Positions 1 to 7,993 of a stretch of DNA of 25,576 nt are shown here, one piece after another. The DNA is from CALXCT01 sp964422185 (GTDB taxonomy: Bacteria > Bacillota > Clostridia > Oscillospirales > Oscillospiraceae). The notes under the pieces are model-generated. The model worked only from the letters and a program-made list of their open reading frames with translations. It searched no databases and was not told the origin of the DNA. The first letter of the stretch is position 1. Each line of letters begins with the position of its first letter. The position numbers and the translations under genes were made by a program. The stretch covers positions 1 to 25,576 of the forward strand of contig CAYRAG010000025.1 of NCBI GenBank assembly GCA_964422185.1, read 5' to 3'.

Positions 1-90
1 CCTCAGCAGTACCGCTGGCTGATGGAGGGCCTGAGTGTGGAGCAGCCGAAAGCACTGTCCGGTAAACGGGCTGAGTATTGCCTAAGCTGA
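1..90 (+). mobile_element. IS66-family TnpB, C-terminal remnant
   Basis: An open frame enters from the left edge and gives 29 residues before TGA at 88-90. The stretch QQYRWLMEGLSVEQPKA matches the well-known C-terminal end of IS66 Orf2/TnpB proteins (typically QFRWLLEGL.I.QPKA). In a complete IS66 element the large tnpC transposase follows tnpB, but no tnpC-like frame exists downstream here. The element is therefore either truncated at this side or decayed. It marks the left border of the amino-sugar island. The match is by memory of the family; the upstream part lies outside the window. Confidence 0.7.
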
Positions 91-395
91 TTGACTTCTG
101 AGCCATTCTGTGATACATTTGAAGCGGTGAAAGTGTTGCTGTGACAGCTTCAGGCGGGACGGATGCCGTGACCATCTCCAGCGCTGAAGATGAGTATGAG
201 AAAGCCTGCCGTGAGTGCGAGGGTCATTCTGCCCACCGGCGGCTGGTTTGCGCTCGCGGTGCCTCAGCGTGATGATTGCGTTAAGCTCCGGTGCGTGAGC
301 GCACAGGTAGAGAGCCTGAGACTGGCAAATCAATCGCGGAGCCGGGTTTCCCGGTTACAGAATTCTGGGAGTTCAGGTGCACGGGATAAGTGAAT
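91..395. other. Gene-free stretch after the IS66 remnant
   Basis: No frame here has a ribosome-binding site plus a recognisable protein. A TTGACT-17-TACATT promoter-like pair lies at 91-119, far upstream of the next gene, and could be an outward-reading relic of the insertion sequence. The rest may be decayed tnpC or IS end sequence, but no residue match supports that. Confidence 0.3.
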
Positions 396-424
396 ATGTC
401 AATGACATCGAGGTATGCTAAAAT
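396..424 (+). promoter_or_regulatory. Probable promoter of the ROK-nagA operon
   Basis: An extended -10 (TGC then TAAAAT at 419-424) has a 4/6 -35 match ATGTCA at 396-401, with a 17-base spacer. The predicted transcript start is near 431, about 45 bases before the ATG at 476. Short imperfect dyads such as ATCATGTGAT (425-434) lie at the start site and could be an operator, but they are too short to insist on. Confidence 0.5.
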
Positions 425-475
425 ATCATGTGATGTTATGGTATCCCAATTTCATGTCTAAAGGAGTCAAATTTT

Positions 476-1855
476 ATGAAACTGATGAATCTGCAAATTT
501 CCGTCTCCCATGTTCCGGAATTGGATCCGGACTTCTGCCCCCTCGCATTGTTTAACCGTGCATTCCTGGCGGATGCCCACAAACCGGTAGCGGTGGCGAT
601 TGAGCGCGACCAGGATCAGGTGGCGGTGTGCAGAACTTTCATTCATGGCACCCCGGAATTCCGGGATGCGGATCGTTACTACATCGACAGGCTGGTAAAG
701 ACTCTTCTCTGGATGAAAGGCGGCTATAAGGTGATTGTAGCGGGAGATGAGGATGTCTTCCGGTCTCTCAGCGATGCCTATCGTGACGGTGGCTCCCGCG
801 ATTTCGACTTCCACTTTATGTCAGATGTGTTCGAGCATCCTTTCGAAGTGGTACAGTCGGATCATGTTCCGGAGGAGTACTCTATCTCGCGATCCATTGG
901 CAGACACCTGGAGGGATGCCGCATTGGATTTGATGCCGGCGGCTCCGACCGCAAAGTCTCCGCTGTGATCGACGGGGAGACCGTCTACTCTGAAGAGGTC
1001 GTGTGGTATCCTAAAATCACCGCGGATCCCCAGTATCACTACGATGGCATTGTTGCTGCGCTGAAATCCGCCGCTGAACATCTGCCGCGGGTGGACGCCG
1101 TAGGCGTTTCCTCCGCGGGCATATATGTAAATAACCGCACAATGAAAGCCTCTCTGTTCCTGGAGGTACCGAAAGATCTGTTTGATGCCAAGGTGAAAGA
1201 TATCTATATTCGCGCTGTCCACGATACCTTTGGCCCTGTGCCGCTCAGCGTGATTAACGATGGTGATGTGTCCGCTCTGGCCGGCGCCATGAGTTTGAAA
1301 GAGAACAATATGCTGGGCATTGCCATGGGCACCAGCGAGGCGGTTGGCTATGTGGATTCTGACGGGAATATCACCGGCTGGCTCAACGAGCTTGCATTCG
1401 TTCCAGTGGATGCCAATCCCCAGGCTATGGTGGACGAATGGTCGGGAGATATCGGCTGCGGGGTGAAGTACTTCTCCCAGGACGCGGTGATTAAACTGGC
1501 ACCCCGTGCGGGCATCGAACTGGCGGAGTCCCTGTCTCCAGCGGAGAAACTGAAAGTCGTGCAGGGCCTGATGGAGCAGGGTGACGCACGGGCTGCCGCC
1601 GTGTATCGGTCCATCGGTGTTTATCTGGGACATACCCTTGCTCTCTACCATGATCTCTACGCGTGTCGCTATGTGCTGCTTCTGGGCCGGGTCAATTCCG
1701 GCAAGGGCGGCGATCTCATTCTGGAAACTGCAAAGCAGGTACTGGAGGAGGAGTACCCTGAACTGGCGGGCGAGATTCTGCCCACGCTCCCGGATGAGCG
1801 TTTCCGCCGGGTGGGGCAATCTGTCGCCGCTGCCTCCCTCCCGGAACTGGCGTAA
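476..1855 (+). CDS. Long ROK-family sugar kinase, probable N-acetylmannosamine kinase role
   Basis: 459 residues, ATG with AAGGAG nine bases upstream. Residues from about 148 form a ROK (ASKHA) fold: phosphate-1 loop DAGGSDRK at 153-160, a likely catalytic Asp in NDGD at 261-264, phosphate-2 loop GIAMGTSEAVG at 281-291, and an adenosine-site glycine segment LLLGRVNSGKGG at 401-412. The first ~145 residues are an extra domain without a helix-turn-helix, and the CxCGxxGC zinc motif of classic ROK proteins is absent. Usual ROK kinases are near 300 residues. It is followed 18 bases later by nagA. Because the window has a sialate lyase, NagA and NagB, the missing kinase step is ManNAc to ManNAc-6-P. 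That assignment comes from context; a GlcNAc kinase or a non-DNA-binding sensor is possible. The ROK call is firm, the substrate is not. Confidence 0.75.
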   Translation: MKLMNLQISVSHVPELDPDFCPLALFNRAFLADAHKPVAVAIERDQDQVAVCRTFIHGTPEFRDADRYYIDRLVKTLLWMKGGYKVIVAGDEDVFRSLSDAYRDGGSRDFDFHFMSDVFEHPFEVVQSDHVPEEYSISRSIGRHLEGCRIGFDAGGSDRKVSAVIDGETVYSEEVVWYPKITADPQYHYDGIVAALKSAAEHLPRVDAVGVSSAGIYVNNRTMKASLFLEVPKDLFDAKVKDIYIRAVHDTFGPVPLSVINDGDVSALAGAMSLKENNMLGIAMGTSEAVGYVDSDGNITGWLNELAFVPVDANPQAMVDEWSGDIGCGVKYFSQDAVIKLAPRAGIELAESLSPAEKLKVVQGLMEQGDARAAAVYRSIGVYLGHTLALYHDLYACRYVLLLGRVNSGKGGDLILETAKQVLEEEYPELAGEILPTLPDERFRRVGQSVAAASLPELA

Positions 1856-1873
1856 AAGAGAGGACGGATCAGT

Positions 1874-2989
1874 ATGCGCCTTACCCATGGGAAAGTCTTT
1901 TTAGGGAAACATTTTCGGGAGACCAGTCTCGAATTTGACGATCGTATTATCGCCGTCGGGGATATCACAGAGGACAGACTGGATGGCGAGGATGTTTCCG
2001 GCTGCTATATTATCCCTGGTCTGGTTGATATCCATACCCACGGCGCCGTAGGAGAGGATTTCTCCGATGGGAAGCCGGCGGGGTTGGATGCCATGGAGGT
2101 TTACTACGCCCGGCACGGTGTTACCTCATATCTGGCCACGACTTTGACTCTGCCGGAAGATGTGCTCACGGATGCCATGCATGTAGTGCGGGATCATCAG
2201 CGCAAGTGCGGTGCCAAATGCGCTGGTGTGCATCTTGAGGGTCCATTCCTGTGTTATGCCAAACGGGGCGCACAGGCGGCGGAACATCTGCACAAACCGG
2301 ACACCGCTCTCTTCCACCGCCTGGATGACGCCAGTGGCGGTCAGGTGCGTATGGTTACCGTTGCCTGCGAGGAAGAGGGTGCGCTGGCCTTTATCCGGGA
2401 AGTGTCACGGCAGTGTACGGTCTCTCTCGGGCATTCTGTCGCCGGGTACGACCAGGCGATGGCTGCATTCGACGCCGGGGCGAGCCACGCAACGCATCTA
2501 TTTAACGGCATGGATCCTCTTCACCACCGCAATCCCGCGATTATCGGGGCTGCTTTCGATGCGGGAGCTTCTGTAGAGCTCATCTGCGACGGGCTGCATA
2601 TCCACCCGGCAGTCATTCGTATGGTGCATCAGCTTTATGGGGACAGACTTAACCTGATTTCCGATTCCCTGCGCTGCGCCGGTATGCCGGACGGGCAGTA
2701 TGATCTTGGCGGTCAGCAAATTGAGGTGAAAAACCACAAAGCTACTCTGCTGGGTACGGATACTCTGGCCGGTTCTTCCATCTCTGTACTGGACGCGTTA
2801 CGCAATGTCGTTCGGTTTGGACTGCCGCTTGAAGACGCGGTGTATGCCGCGACCACCGCGCCCGCCATGGCAGTGGGGCTGGATGTGGGCGTCATCGCTG
2901 TAGGGCACCCCGCCGATTTGACGGTTCTGGATGAACATCTGAATTTGCGGGCTGTCTATGTGGATGGTGTACTGCAAAACCTGAACTGA
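1874..2989 (+). CDS. nagA: N-acetylglucosamine-6-phosphate deacetylase
   Basis: 371 residues, the usual NagA length. It removes acetate from GlcNAc-6-P to give glucosamine-6-P in the cytoplasm, feeding NagB. It is an amidohydrolase TIM barrel. Visible motifs are HTHG at 54-57, HLEGPF at 120-125 with metal-binding Glu122, GHS at 186-188, THLFNGMDPLHHR starting at 207 with His208, DGLHIHP at 239-245, and catalytic Asp264 in SDS (canonical TDAM region) followed by AGMPDGQY. The ATG is preceded by GAGAGGAC in the short gap after the ROK gene, so the two are co-transcribed. The start is supported by the conserved beginning of the small beta-sandwich domain. No motif is damaged. Identification is strong. 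Confidence 0.93.
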   Translation: MRLTHGKVFLGKHFRETSLEFDDRIIAVGDITEDRLDGEDVSGCYIIPGLVDIHTHGAVGEDFSDGKPAGLDAMEVYYARHGVTSYLATTLTLPEDVLTDAMHVVRDHQRKCGAKCAGVHLEGPFLCYAKRGAQAAEHLHKPDTALFHRLDDASGGQVRMVTVACEEEGALAFIREVSRQCTVSLGHSVAGYDQAMAAFDAGASHATHLFNGMDPLHHRNPAIIGAAFDAGASVELICDGLHIHPAVIRMVHQLYGDRLNLISDSLRCAGMPDGQYDLGGQQIEVKNHKATLLGTDTLAGSSISVLDALRNVVRFGLPLEDAVYAATTAPAMAVGLDVGVIAVGHPADLTVLDEHLNLRAVYVDGVLQNLN

Positions 2990-3141
2990 GGGGCACAATT
3001 CGGTTGCGTTTCCCTTATCGAATCCTGCACTCCGCCGGGGCGTGAAAGTGGATCATATTCAAATGCCTGGTATGGATGGGGTGACGCCCTGCGGACGGCA
3101 CCCGGTCGCCTGGCATATGTGAGAGAGGAGCAGAAGGCAGC

Positions 3142-3774
3142 GTGGCTCGCATCTTCGACCCGGAAAACGGTTTTTTTAGCGCCCTTAGCTCGCTGGTGGA
3201 TATCGTTGGTCTGAGCATTTTGTGGGCTGTGCTTTGTCTGCCTGTCGTCACAATCGGGCCTGCCACGGCGGCACTCTATCATACGATGTATTATGTCTTC
3301 CGCGAACACGCAAGTGGCACATTTGGGCGTTTCTTCCGCTCGTTGTGGAAAAATTTAAAGCAGGGCGTGCTGGCCACTCTTATTTTAATTCCGGCGGCAT
3401 TTCTGCTTGTACTGCTGGACTTCTGGTATGGGCAGATGGCAGGGCAGGGAGGGATGGGTACCCTCGCCTATGGTTACTTCCTGGTGCTTGCCGCTGTGCT
3501 GATCGGGTTTGTCTGCTGGCTGTTCCCGCTGCTTGGCCGGTTTACCTTTACTCTGAAACAGCTGTTTTCTACCGCCGCACGCATGGCAGTCGCGCATCTG
3601 CCGACTACGATTCTGGCGGCAGCGCTCACTGTTGCGACGATAATGGCTGTTCTGTGGCGCATGATCCTTTTGTTTGTACTGCCGGCGGTTTTGGCTCTCG
3701 TGCTCTCCTATCCCCTGGAACGCGCATTCCGCAAACATATTACCCCACCGGAGGAAGAACCGGAGGAAGAATAA
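3142..3774 (+). CDS. DUF624 (YesL-like) membrane protein
   Basis: 210 residues from a GTG start; GAGAGGAG ends about eleven bases upstream. It begins ARIFDPENGFFSALSSLVDIVGLSILW, typical of DUF624/YesL proteins. About five hydrophobic segments are visible, roughly at 17-40, 74-94, 108-130, 153-171 and 173-190, and the protein ends in an acidic TPPEEEPEEE tail. DUF624 proteins accompany MalFG-type sugar ABC transporters in Firmicutes, and their biochemical role is not established. Here it follows nagA after a 152-base gap and closes the plus-strand set just before the terminator. I infer a transporter-associated role for the sialate ABC system encoded on the opposite strand. The family call is good; the function is unknown. 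Confidence 0.75.
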   Translation: MARIFDPENGFFSALSSLVDIVGLSILWAVLCLPVVTIGPATAALYHTMYYVFREHASGTFGRFFRSLWKNLKQGVLATLILIPAAFLLVLLDFWYGQMAGQGGMGTLAYGYFLVLAAVLIGFVCWLFPLLGRFTFTLKQLFSTAARMAVAHLPTTILAAALTVATIMAVLWRMILLFVLPAVLALVLSYPLERAFRKHITPPEEEPEEE

Positions 3775-3778
3775 AAAA

Positions 3779-3840
3779 GACAGCGCCTCTCGGCGCTGTC
3801 TCTGGCCGCCACGCTCTTTCAGCGTGGCGGTCGGTTTTTT
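3779..3840. terminator. Bidirectional two-hairpin terminator
   Basis: Hairpin A is GACAGCGCC (3779-3787) pairing with GGCGCTGTC (3792-3800), a perfect 9-bp stem with a TCTC loop. It is flanked on the left by an A-run at 3773-3778, which becomes a U-tract for minus-strand transcripts. Hairpin B is a stem of about 12 bp, 3804-3815 with 3821-3832, followed by six T at 3835-3840, serving plus-strand transcripts. Each convergent operon thus has its own stem-plus-U-tract. Confidence 0.9.
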
Positions 3841-3872
3841 GTGTAGTTCCGGCGAGACCGCCAGCAGGATAT

Positions 3873-4526
3873 TTATGGCAACAGAGTGGGTACCAGACTG
3901 GCAAGCCGCTCCGCCAGCTGAGCGTGGCCTTTGCGGCTGAGATGCATGTAGTCCACATGGTTAAACTCGCAACCGCGTGCGTCTATGAAGTGGGCACCTG
4001 TCAGCCTGGCTGTCTTCTCATAATAGTAGGCCAGCTTTTCTGACTTCTCCGGGCAGCCTGCCCCCATCGCGTCGCCACATTCGTTATCGTACATTCTGGG
4101 GTCAATCGGAGGCGGAGCGATGATTAGGATATTGGGTTCGTGCGTACCCCAGCAGTCTACGCTCTGGCATTTGCGTACCAGCCGTTCCATACCGAGCGCG
4201 ATACAGGCTGCGTTGGCGCCAAGACGCTCTTTCGTGTCGTTCGTACCCAGCATAATAATCAGCAGATCCACTACCTCGTGACTTTTTAGCAGAGCGTACG
4301 CGCAGCTGAGCGCGTCCATACTCTCATGAAGTGGATCTGCAAAGACAGTCGTGCGGCCGGAAAGTCCCTCCTCTGTCACCAGATAGTCAGAACCCAGCGC
4401 CTTTTGGAGCAGACATGTCCATCGCTCCTCCTCATTAAAGCGATTTCCGCCGTCCGCGCTTTCGGACGGATCCGCACAATAGCCGTGTGTATTGGAGTCA
4501 CCCAGGCACAGGATGTGCTTTTTCAC
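3873..4526 (-). CDS. SGNH/GDSL-family esterase, possible sialate O-acetylesterase
   Basis: 217 residues from a GTG at 4526; AAGGAG lies about eleven bases before it, and this start puts the first beta strand (KKHILCLGDSN) at the N-terminus. A longer frame to 4601 is open but lacks family similarity. SGNH blocks are clear: GDSNTHG at 9-15 with nucleophile Ser11, block II Gly in EGLSGR at 53-58, LGTND at 93-97 with Asn96, and DYMH at 192-195 supplying Asp192 and His195. There is no signal peptide, so it acts in the cytoplasm. It is last in the minus-strand sialate operon. Bacteria that eat mucin sialic acids need to strip O-acetyl groups before the lyase, so I infer a sialate O-acetylesterase; another carbohydrate esterase activity is possible. 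Confidence 0.75.
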   Translation of the reverse strand: MKKHILCLGDSNTHGYCADPSESADGGNRFNEEERWTCLLQKALGSDYLVTEEGLSGRTTVFADPLHESMDALSCAYALLKSHEVVDLLIIMLGTNDTKERLGANAACIALGMERLVRKCQSVDCWGTHEPNILIIAPPPIDPRMYDNECGDAMGAGCPEKSEKLAYYYEKTARLTGAHFIDARGCEFNHVDYMHLSRKGHAQLAERLASLVPTLLP

Positions 4527-4616
4527 GGACTCATCATCTCCTTTTTCTCCGGCATGGCTGCCAGTGGCCCCATACGGAGATTTTTCTCGGTGGCAGGACA
4601 TAGGCCTCTCTCCAGA

Positions 4617-4631
4617 AAATGATTGTCATTT
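4617..4631. promoter_or_regulatory. 15-bp dyad AAATGA-TTG-TCATTT
   Basis: Perfect 6-bp inverted arms around TTG. With flanks it matches 14 of 19 positions of the classical Fur box as I count it, but nothing nearby is iron-related. It sits about 90 bases upstream of the esterase start and overlaps a weak -10, so an operator role is plausible but unproven. Confidence 0.25.
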
Positions 4632-4814
4632 CCCGGATTCCCATCAAAATTGCGGGGGAATTTGTTCGTTTTCGCGTGAAGAACCCCGGCATGCTGTGAT
4701 GGCGCAAGATTCCTGCGGGGCAAAGGGCACCCCCATACAGAGGACAAAACGCACTACGACAGGCGTTCTTCGGATTGGCCCGATCTCTTCTGTTGCTATC
4801 ATCGGGCATGCGGA

Positions 4815-4842
4815 CGCCTCCCGGTTTTCCTGCCGGGAGGCG
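4815..4842. repeat. Inverted repeat after nagB
   Basis: CGCCTCCCGG (4815-4824) and CCGGGAGGCG (4833-4842) form a perfect 10-bp stem with an 8-base loop, about 77 bases downstream of the nagB stop on the minus strand. There is no U-tract on either side, so it is more likely an mRNA 3'-end stabiliser or partial attenuator than a full terminator. Confidence 0.55.
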
Positions 4843-4918
4843 CCTGCTGATAGTGTAAAATCATGCGCTGCCGTACACGCGTTCGCGTCACACTCACCGG
4901 CAGAACTCATCTCAGGTC

Positions 4919-5644
4919 TTACAACAGGGCCAGCGCAGCCTCATCGCCAAACAAATCCACATGGGGATGCAGCTGCAGCAAAGAGGCAGGAACCTGCAGC
5001 GTAACAGGGCCCAGAAATGCGTCGGCAATTATCTGCGCCTTATCCCTGCCGCTGGCGAGCAATACAATCCGGCGTGCCTGAAGAATTGGTCCAACGCCCA
5101 TTGTCAGGGCTCTGCGGGGCACCTGAGACGCTTCTTCAAAAAAGCGGGAATTTGCCTCGATGGTGCTCTCCGTCAGATCCACTACATGGGTGCCGGCTGA
5201 CAGTGCGCCTGCCGGCTCGTTAAACCCGATATGCCCGTCCAGGCCAATCCCCAGGATCTGCAGATCAATGCGGCCGAAGCCGGAAATTACCTTGTCGTAG
5301 CGATCGCATTCCGCCTGGAGATCCTCTGCCATGCCGTTTGGAATATTCGTATTTTCGACGGGGATATTAATGTGGTTGAAGAGGTTGTCCTGCATGAAAC
5401 GGCGATAGCTCTGGGGGTGATCAGGCGAAAGGCCTACATATTCGTCCAGATTGACGCTGTGTACATGGGAGAAATCCAATATACCATCCCGGTACCATTC
5501 TGTAAGCTGCCTGTACATCCCTACAGGCGAGGAGCCTGTGGCAAGACCTAATACAAGATCCGGCCTGGCAGAAATCTGACCGGCCACCAGCAGGGCCGCC
5601 TGGCGGCTCATCGCTTCATAGTCCGCGCTTCGATGTATCTTCAA
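4919..5644 (-). CDS. nagB: Glucosamine-6-phosphate deaminase
   Basis: 241 residues from the TTG at 5644. Another in-frame TTG at 5650 is only three bases from GAGGAG, whereas 5644 has nine-base spacing and gives the family-typical opening MKIHRSADYEAMSRQAA. It converts glucosamine-6-P to fructose-6-P and ammonia, the last step before glycolysis. Motifs: LATGSSP at 34-40 (phosphate loop), NLDEY at 65-69 with catalytic Asp67, LGIGLDGHIGFNEP at 131-144 with His138, and VPRRALTMGVG at 175-185. It lies 13 bases after the lyase gene in the minus-strand operon, so it is translated from the same message. The length matches short Firmicute NagB proteins. Identification is strong. Confidence 0.92.
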   Translation of the reverse strand: MKIHRSADYEAMSRQAALLVAGQISARPDLVLGLATGSSPVGMYRQLTEWYRDGILDFSHVHSVNLDEYVGLSPDHPQSYRRFMQDNLFNHINIPVENTNIPNGMAEDLQAECDRYDKVISGFGRIDLQILGIGLDGHIGFNEPAGALSAGTHVVDLTESTIEANSRFFEEASQVPRRALTMGVGPILQARRIVLLASGRDKAQIIADAFLGPVTLQVPASLLQLHPHVDLFGDEAALALL

Positions 5645-5657
5645 AGCCAATCACTCC

Positions 5658-6566
5658 TCAACACCAGCGTTTTTTTGCATCCTCAATCATCCTGGCGCAG
5701 TCTGCAGCAATCGCTTTGTCCGGCTCAGTGAGACCTGTCATGGGTTTGCGTGCGTCTCCAATATCAGGCGCTCCCTGCTGCCGCAGAACCTCTTTGATCA
5801 TGGCGTACATATGGCATTTGCCGGCACACATTTTCTCGATGACGCGGCAGATTTGCGCCTGCAGCTGGCAGGCGTCCTGGTTTTTACCGTCCAGAACCAT
5901 CTGACGCAGCCTGATATACAGCTCTGGCATAGCACCATAAGTACCGCCGATGCCACCCACTGCGCCGGTCATCAGGCCGGCAGCCAGCTGCTCGTCTACT
6001 CCGTTGAAGACCAGTACGCCCTCGTTGAGGAAGAGCGAAATGCCGTAGGGCGCCATGGCAGAATGCTTCACGCCTATCACCCTGGGGTTGCGCTTCATTT
6101 CACGCAGCAGAGGAATGGTCAATTCCACTCCAGCCAACTGCGGAATGTTGTAAATGATAAAGTCCGTGTCAGGCGCGGCGGCGGAAATATCGTTCCAATA
6201 GTCGGCAATGGAGTGATCCGGCAGTTTGAAGTAGATGGGTGGAATCGCAGCAATCGCGTCTACACCTACGCTCTGGGCATGCTCAGCTAAAATCTGGCTG
6301 TTGCGGGTGCTGTTGCAGGCGACATGGGCGATTACCGTCACCCTGCCACTGGCCTCCGCCATGACATTCTCCAAAACAAGCTTGCGCTCCTCTACACTCT
6401 GGTAGATACACTCCCCGGAGGAGCCGCCTACATACAGACCGTTCACACCTTTGCCGATGAGATATCTGGTCAGTTCCCGTACCTTTGCCGGGCTAACGGC
6501 GCCATCATCGTCGTAGCAGGCGTAAAACGCAGGGATAATACCCGCATAGCGGGACTTATCGCTCAT
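5658..6566 (-). CDS. nanA: N-acetylneuraminate lyase (DapA/NanA family)
   Basis: 302 residues, ATG at 6566, with AGGAGG 13 bases upstream (slightly long spacing). It is a class I aldolase TIM barrel of the DHDPS/NAL superfamily: phosphate/carboxylate loop GGSSGE at 47-52, Tyr139 in YNIPQLAGVEL, Schiff-base Lys167 in GVKHSA, and the GGIGGTYG segment at 204-211. YNIP-x-x-x-GV and the opening YAGIIPAFYACYDDDGAVS are typical of NAL rather than DapA. It should split N-acetylneuraminate into ManNAc and pyruvate in the cytoplasm. Flanking NanQ-like, NagB and ABC genes agree. A related keto-acid aldolase cannot be excluded by sequence alone, but context makes NanA the clear first choice. Confidence 0.88.
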   Translation of the reverse strand: MSDKSRYAGIIPAFYACYDDDGAVSPAKVRELTRYLIGKGVNGLYVGGSSGECIYQSVEERKLVLENVMAEASGRVTVIAHVACNSTRNSQILAEHAQSVGVDAIAAIPPIYFKLPDHSIADYWNDISAAAPDTDFIIYNIPQLAGVELTIPLLREMKRNPRVIGVKHSAMAPYGISLFLNEGVLVFNGVDEQLAAGLMTGAVGGIGGTYGAMPELYIRLRQMVLDGKNQDACQLQAQICRVIEKMCAGKCHMYAMIKEVLRQQGAPDIGDARKPMTGLTEPDKAIAADCARMIEDAKKRWC

Positions 6567-6597
6567 GACGAACCAATTGCCTCCTCATATGACCCCT

Positions 6598-7047
6598 TCA
6601 GGAGATTCTGACCTTGAACACTGCTTTGGTCACTGTCTCCTCCAGGTCAGTCTGCAACTTCAGCTTGTGTGCATCGTCGGGGAAAACCACCAGGAAGTTT
6701 CCCGGTTCGAGCACCAGGGGGCATCCCTTGCCCCGATAGAAATACAAATCTCGTTCCGGATGAGATTCCACAAGGGCGAGAGACGCAGGAGAGGCAATCT
6801 CCACCCGTTCTCTGCCGGAGAGCATGATATGGATATCAAGGTATTGAATGTGCGCTTCGAAGAGAACGCCCTCCTCCGGAACTGTCGGATAGACAAAGCG
6901 CGTGGCGTAGACATCTTTGCCCTGAAGCTCCGTTGGATCCTCGCTCAGACAGGCCAGAAAATCCGGTGTGAGATGAGAGAGCGCCAGGTCAAGGTTGGGA
7001 TGGATGCCCCGATAGCGCAACGCGCTTTCCAGTCTGGCGTAGATCAC
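6598..7047 (-). CDS. YhcH/YjgK/YiaL-family protein, NanQ-like sialate anomerase
   Basis: 149 residues from GTG at 7047; its ribosome-binding site AAAGGGG overlaps the last codons of the upstream permease, indicating coupling. The family motif FEAHIQYLDIHIMLSGRE spans 63-80 (Glu64, His66, Asp71, His73) and FPDDAHK spans 122-128 (His127); these are the probable metal/active-site residues of the DUF386 cupin fold. E. coli YhcH (NanQ) speeds conversion of alpha to beta anomers of N-acetylneuraminate, helping lyase and uptake flux. Position between the permease and lyase genes supports that role. The family call is strong. Anomerase activity is inferred, since some relatives act on other sugars. 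Confidence 0.85.
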   Translation of the reverse strand: MIYARLESALRYRGIHPNLDLALSHLTPDFLACLSEDPTELQGKDVYATRFVYPTVPEEGVLFEAHIQYLDIHIMLSGRERVEIASPASLALVESHPERDLYFYRGKGCPLVLEPGNFLVVFPDDAHKLKLQTDLEETVTKAVFKVRIS

Positions 7048-7051
7048 AATC

Positions 7052-7981
7052 CTACCCCTTTACTGCACCCATGGTAATGCCTTTGGTGAAGTACTTCTGG
7101 AAGATAAGGAATACCACAATGATAGGCAGCGCCGCCAATGCTGCGCCAGCCATCAGCATGCCCATATCCACCGAAGTCTCTCCCTGCAGTGTGGCAATAC
7201 CCAGAGGCAGCGTATAGTTGTTGCCGCTGGTGAGCATAATCAACTGCATGAAGTAGTCATTCCACGAATTGATAAATGTGAAGATGGCGAGAGCTCCCAC
7301 GCCCGGCTTCACCATGGGTAGAACAATCACATTGAATGTCTGCAGTTCTCCCGCGCCGTCAATGCGTGCGGCCTCGAGAATCTCACCTGGAATTCCCTCG
7401 GAGAACTGCTTCATTAAGAATACCCCGAACGGCCAGCCTACGGTGGGGAAAATGACAGACCACAGAGTGTCGTACAAATTCAGCTGGGACATCTCACGCA
7501 GAAGTGGGATAAGAATCACCTGCTTGGGCAGCGCCATTGCGCAGATAATCAGCGAAAAGATAAGTCCCCGACCGACAAAGCGTTTCTTTGCAAGAGCGTA
7601 ACCCGCCAGAGCAGCGGTAATACAGGTAAGGAGCATGGCAACTACCGCCATGAATACCGTATTGATAAGCCAGCGAAACGCGGCGGGCAATGTAGGTCCT
7701 ACGGAGAAATAAATTGGCTTGCCATTGCTGCTGAAGTATGCGCTGAACGGAATTGCAAGCTCCCATAGCGGCGCACTGCGTTTATCCAACAGTCTGGCAA
7801 AATTGTCCATCGTCCAGGATGAGGGCCACCACACAGGATCAACAGAGTAAATGTCCGCGGCCGGTTTAAAGGCGCCTGTCACAATCCAGTAAAGGGGGAA
7901 GAGGAACAGCGCTGCCAGGACAACCAGGATCACCGCGGAGGCAACACGGTATGCCGCGCTCTTTCCGCTAAGTTTTTTCAT
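7052..7981 (-). CDS. Carbohydrate ABC transporter permease, MalG type (sialate system)
   Basis: 309 residues. Inner-membrane subunit with about six hydrophobic segments; the first is at about 13-35. The conserved cytoplasmic EAA loop reads EAARIDGA at 203-210 and continues to LPMVKPGVG, the contact site for the ATPase. The C-terminus ends KYFTKGITMGAVKG, characteristic of MalG-like proteins. It starts 12 bases after its partner permease and ends four bases before the NanQ-like gene. By gene order it resembles the SatC part of the SatABC sialic-acid transporter of streptococci. Sialate specificity is inferred from neighbours, not from the permease sequence. Confidence 0.88.
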   Translation of the reverse strand: MKKLSGKSAAYRVASAVILVVLAALFLFPLYWIVTGAFKPAADIYSVDPVWWPSSWTMDNFARLLDKRSAPLWELAIPFSAYFSSNGKPIYFSVGPTLPAAFRWLINTVFMAVVAMLLTCITAALAGYALAKKRFVGRGLIFSLIICAMALPKQVILIPLLREMSQLNLYDTLWSVIFPTVGWPFGVFLMKQFSEGIPGEILEAARIDGAGELQTFNVIVLPMVKPGVGALAIFTFINSWNDYFMQLIMLTSGNNYTLPLGIATLQGETSVDMGMLMAGAALAALPIIVVFLIFQKYFTKGITMGAVKG

Positions 7982-7993
7982 CTCGTCCCCTCC

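Larger units (their letters stand above)
4527..4918. other. Gap between nagB and the esterase gene
   Basis: No convincing gene. On the minus strand a weak promoter-like pair (TTGATG, 17 bases, AATCAT) overlaps the dyad at 4617-4631 and could drive the esterase gene separately. A 10-bp stem lies at 4815-4842. The open frames here have low-quality composition and no ribosome-binding site. Confidence 0.35.

Noticed and set aside
190..393. 67-codon frame after the IS66 fragment, possibly decayed tnpC
   Set aside because: No residue pattern of IS66 TnpC could be recognised in any frame.
821..1888. 355-codon minus-strand frame opposite the ROK gene
   Set aside because: It is antisense to a gene with clear ROK motifs, has no ribosome-binding site and no recognisable family.
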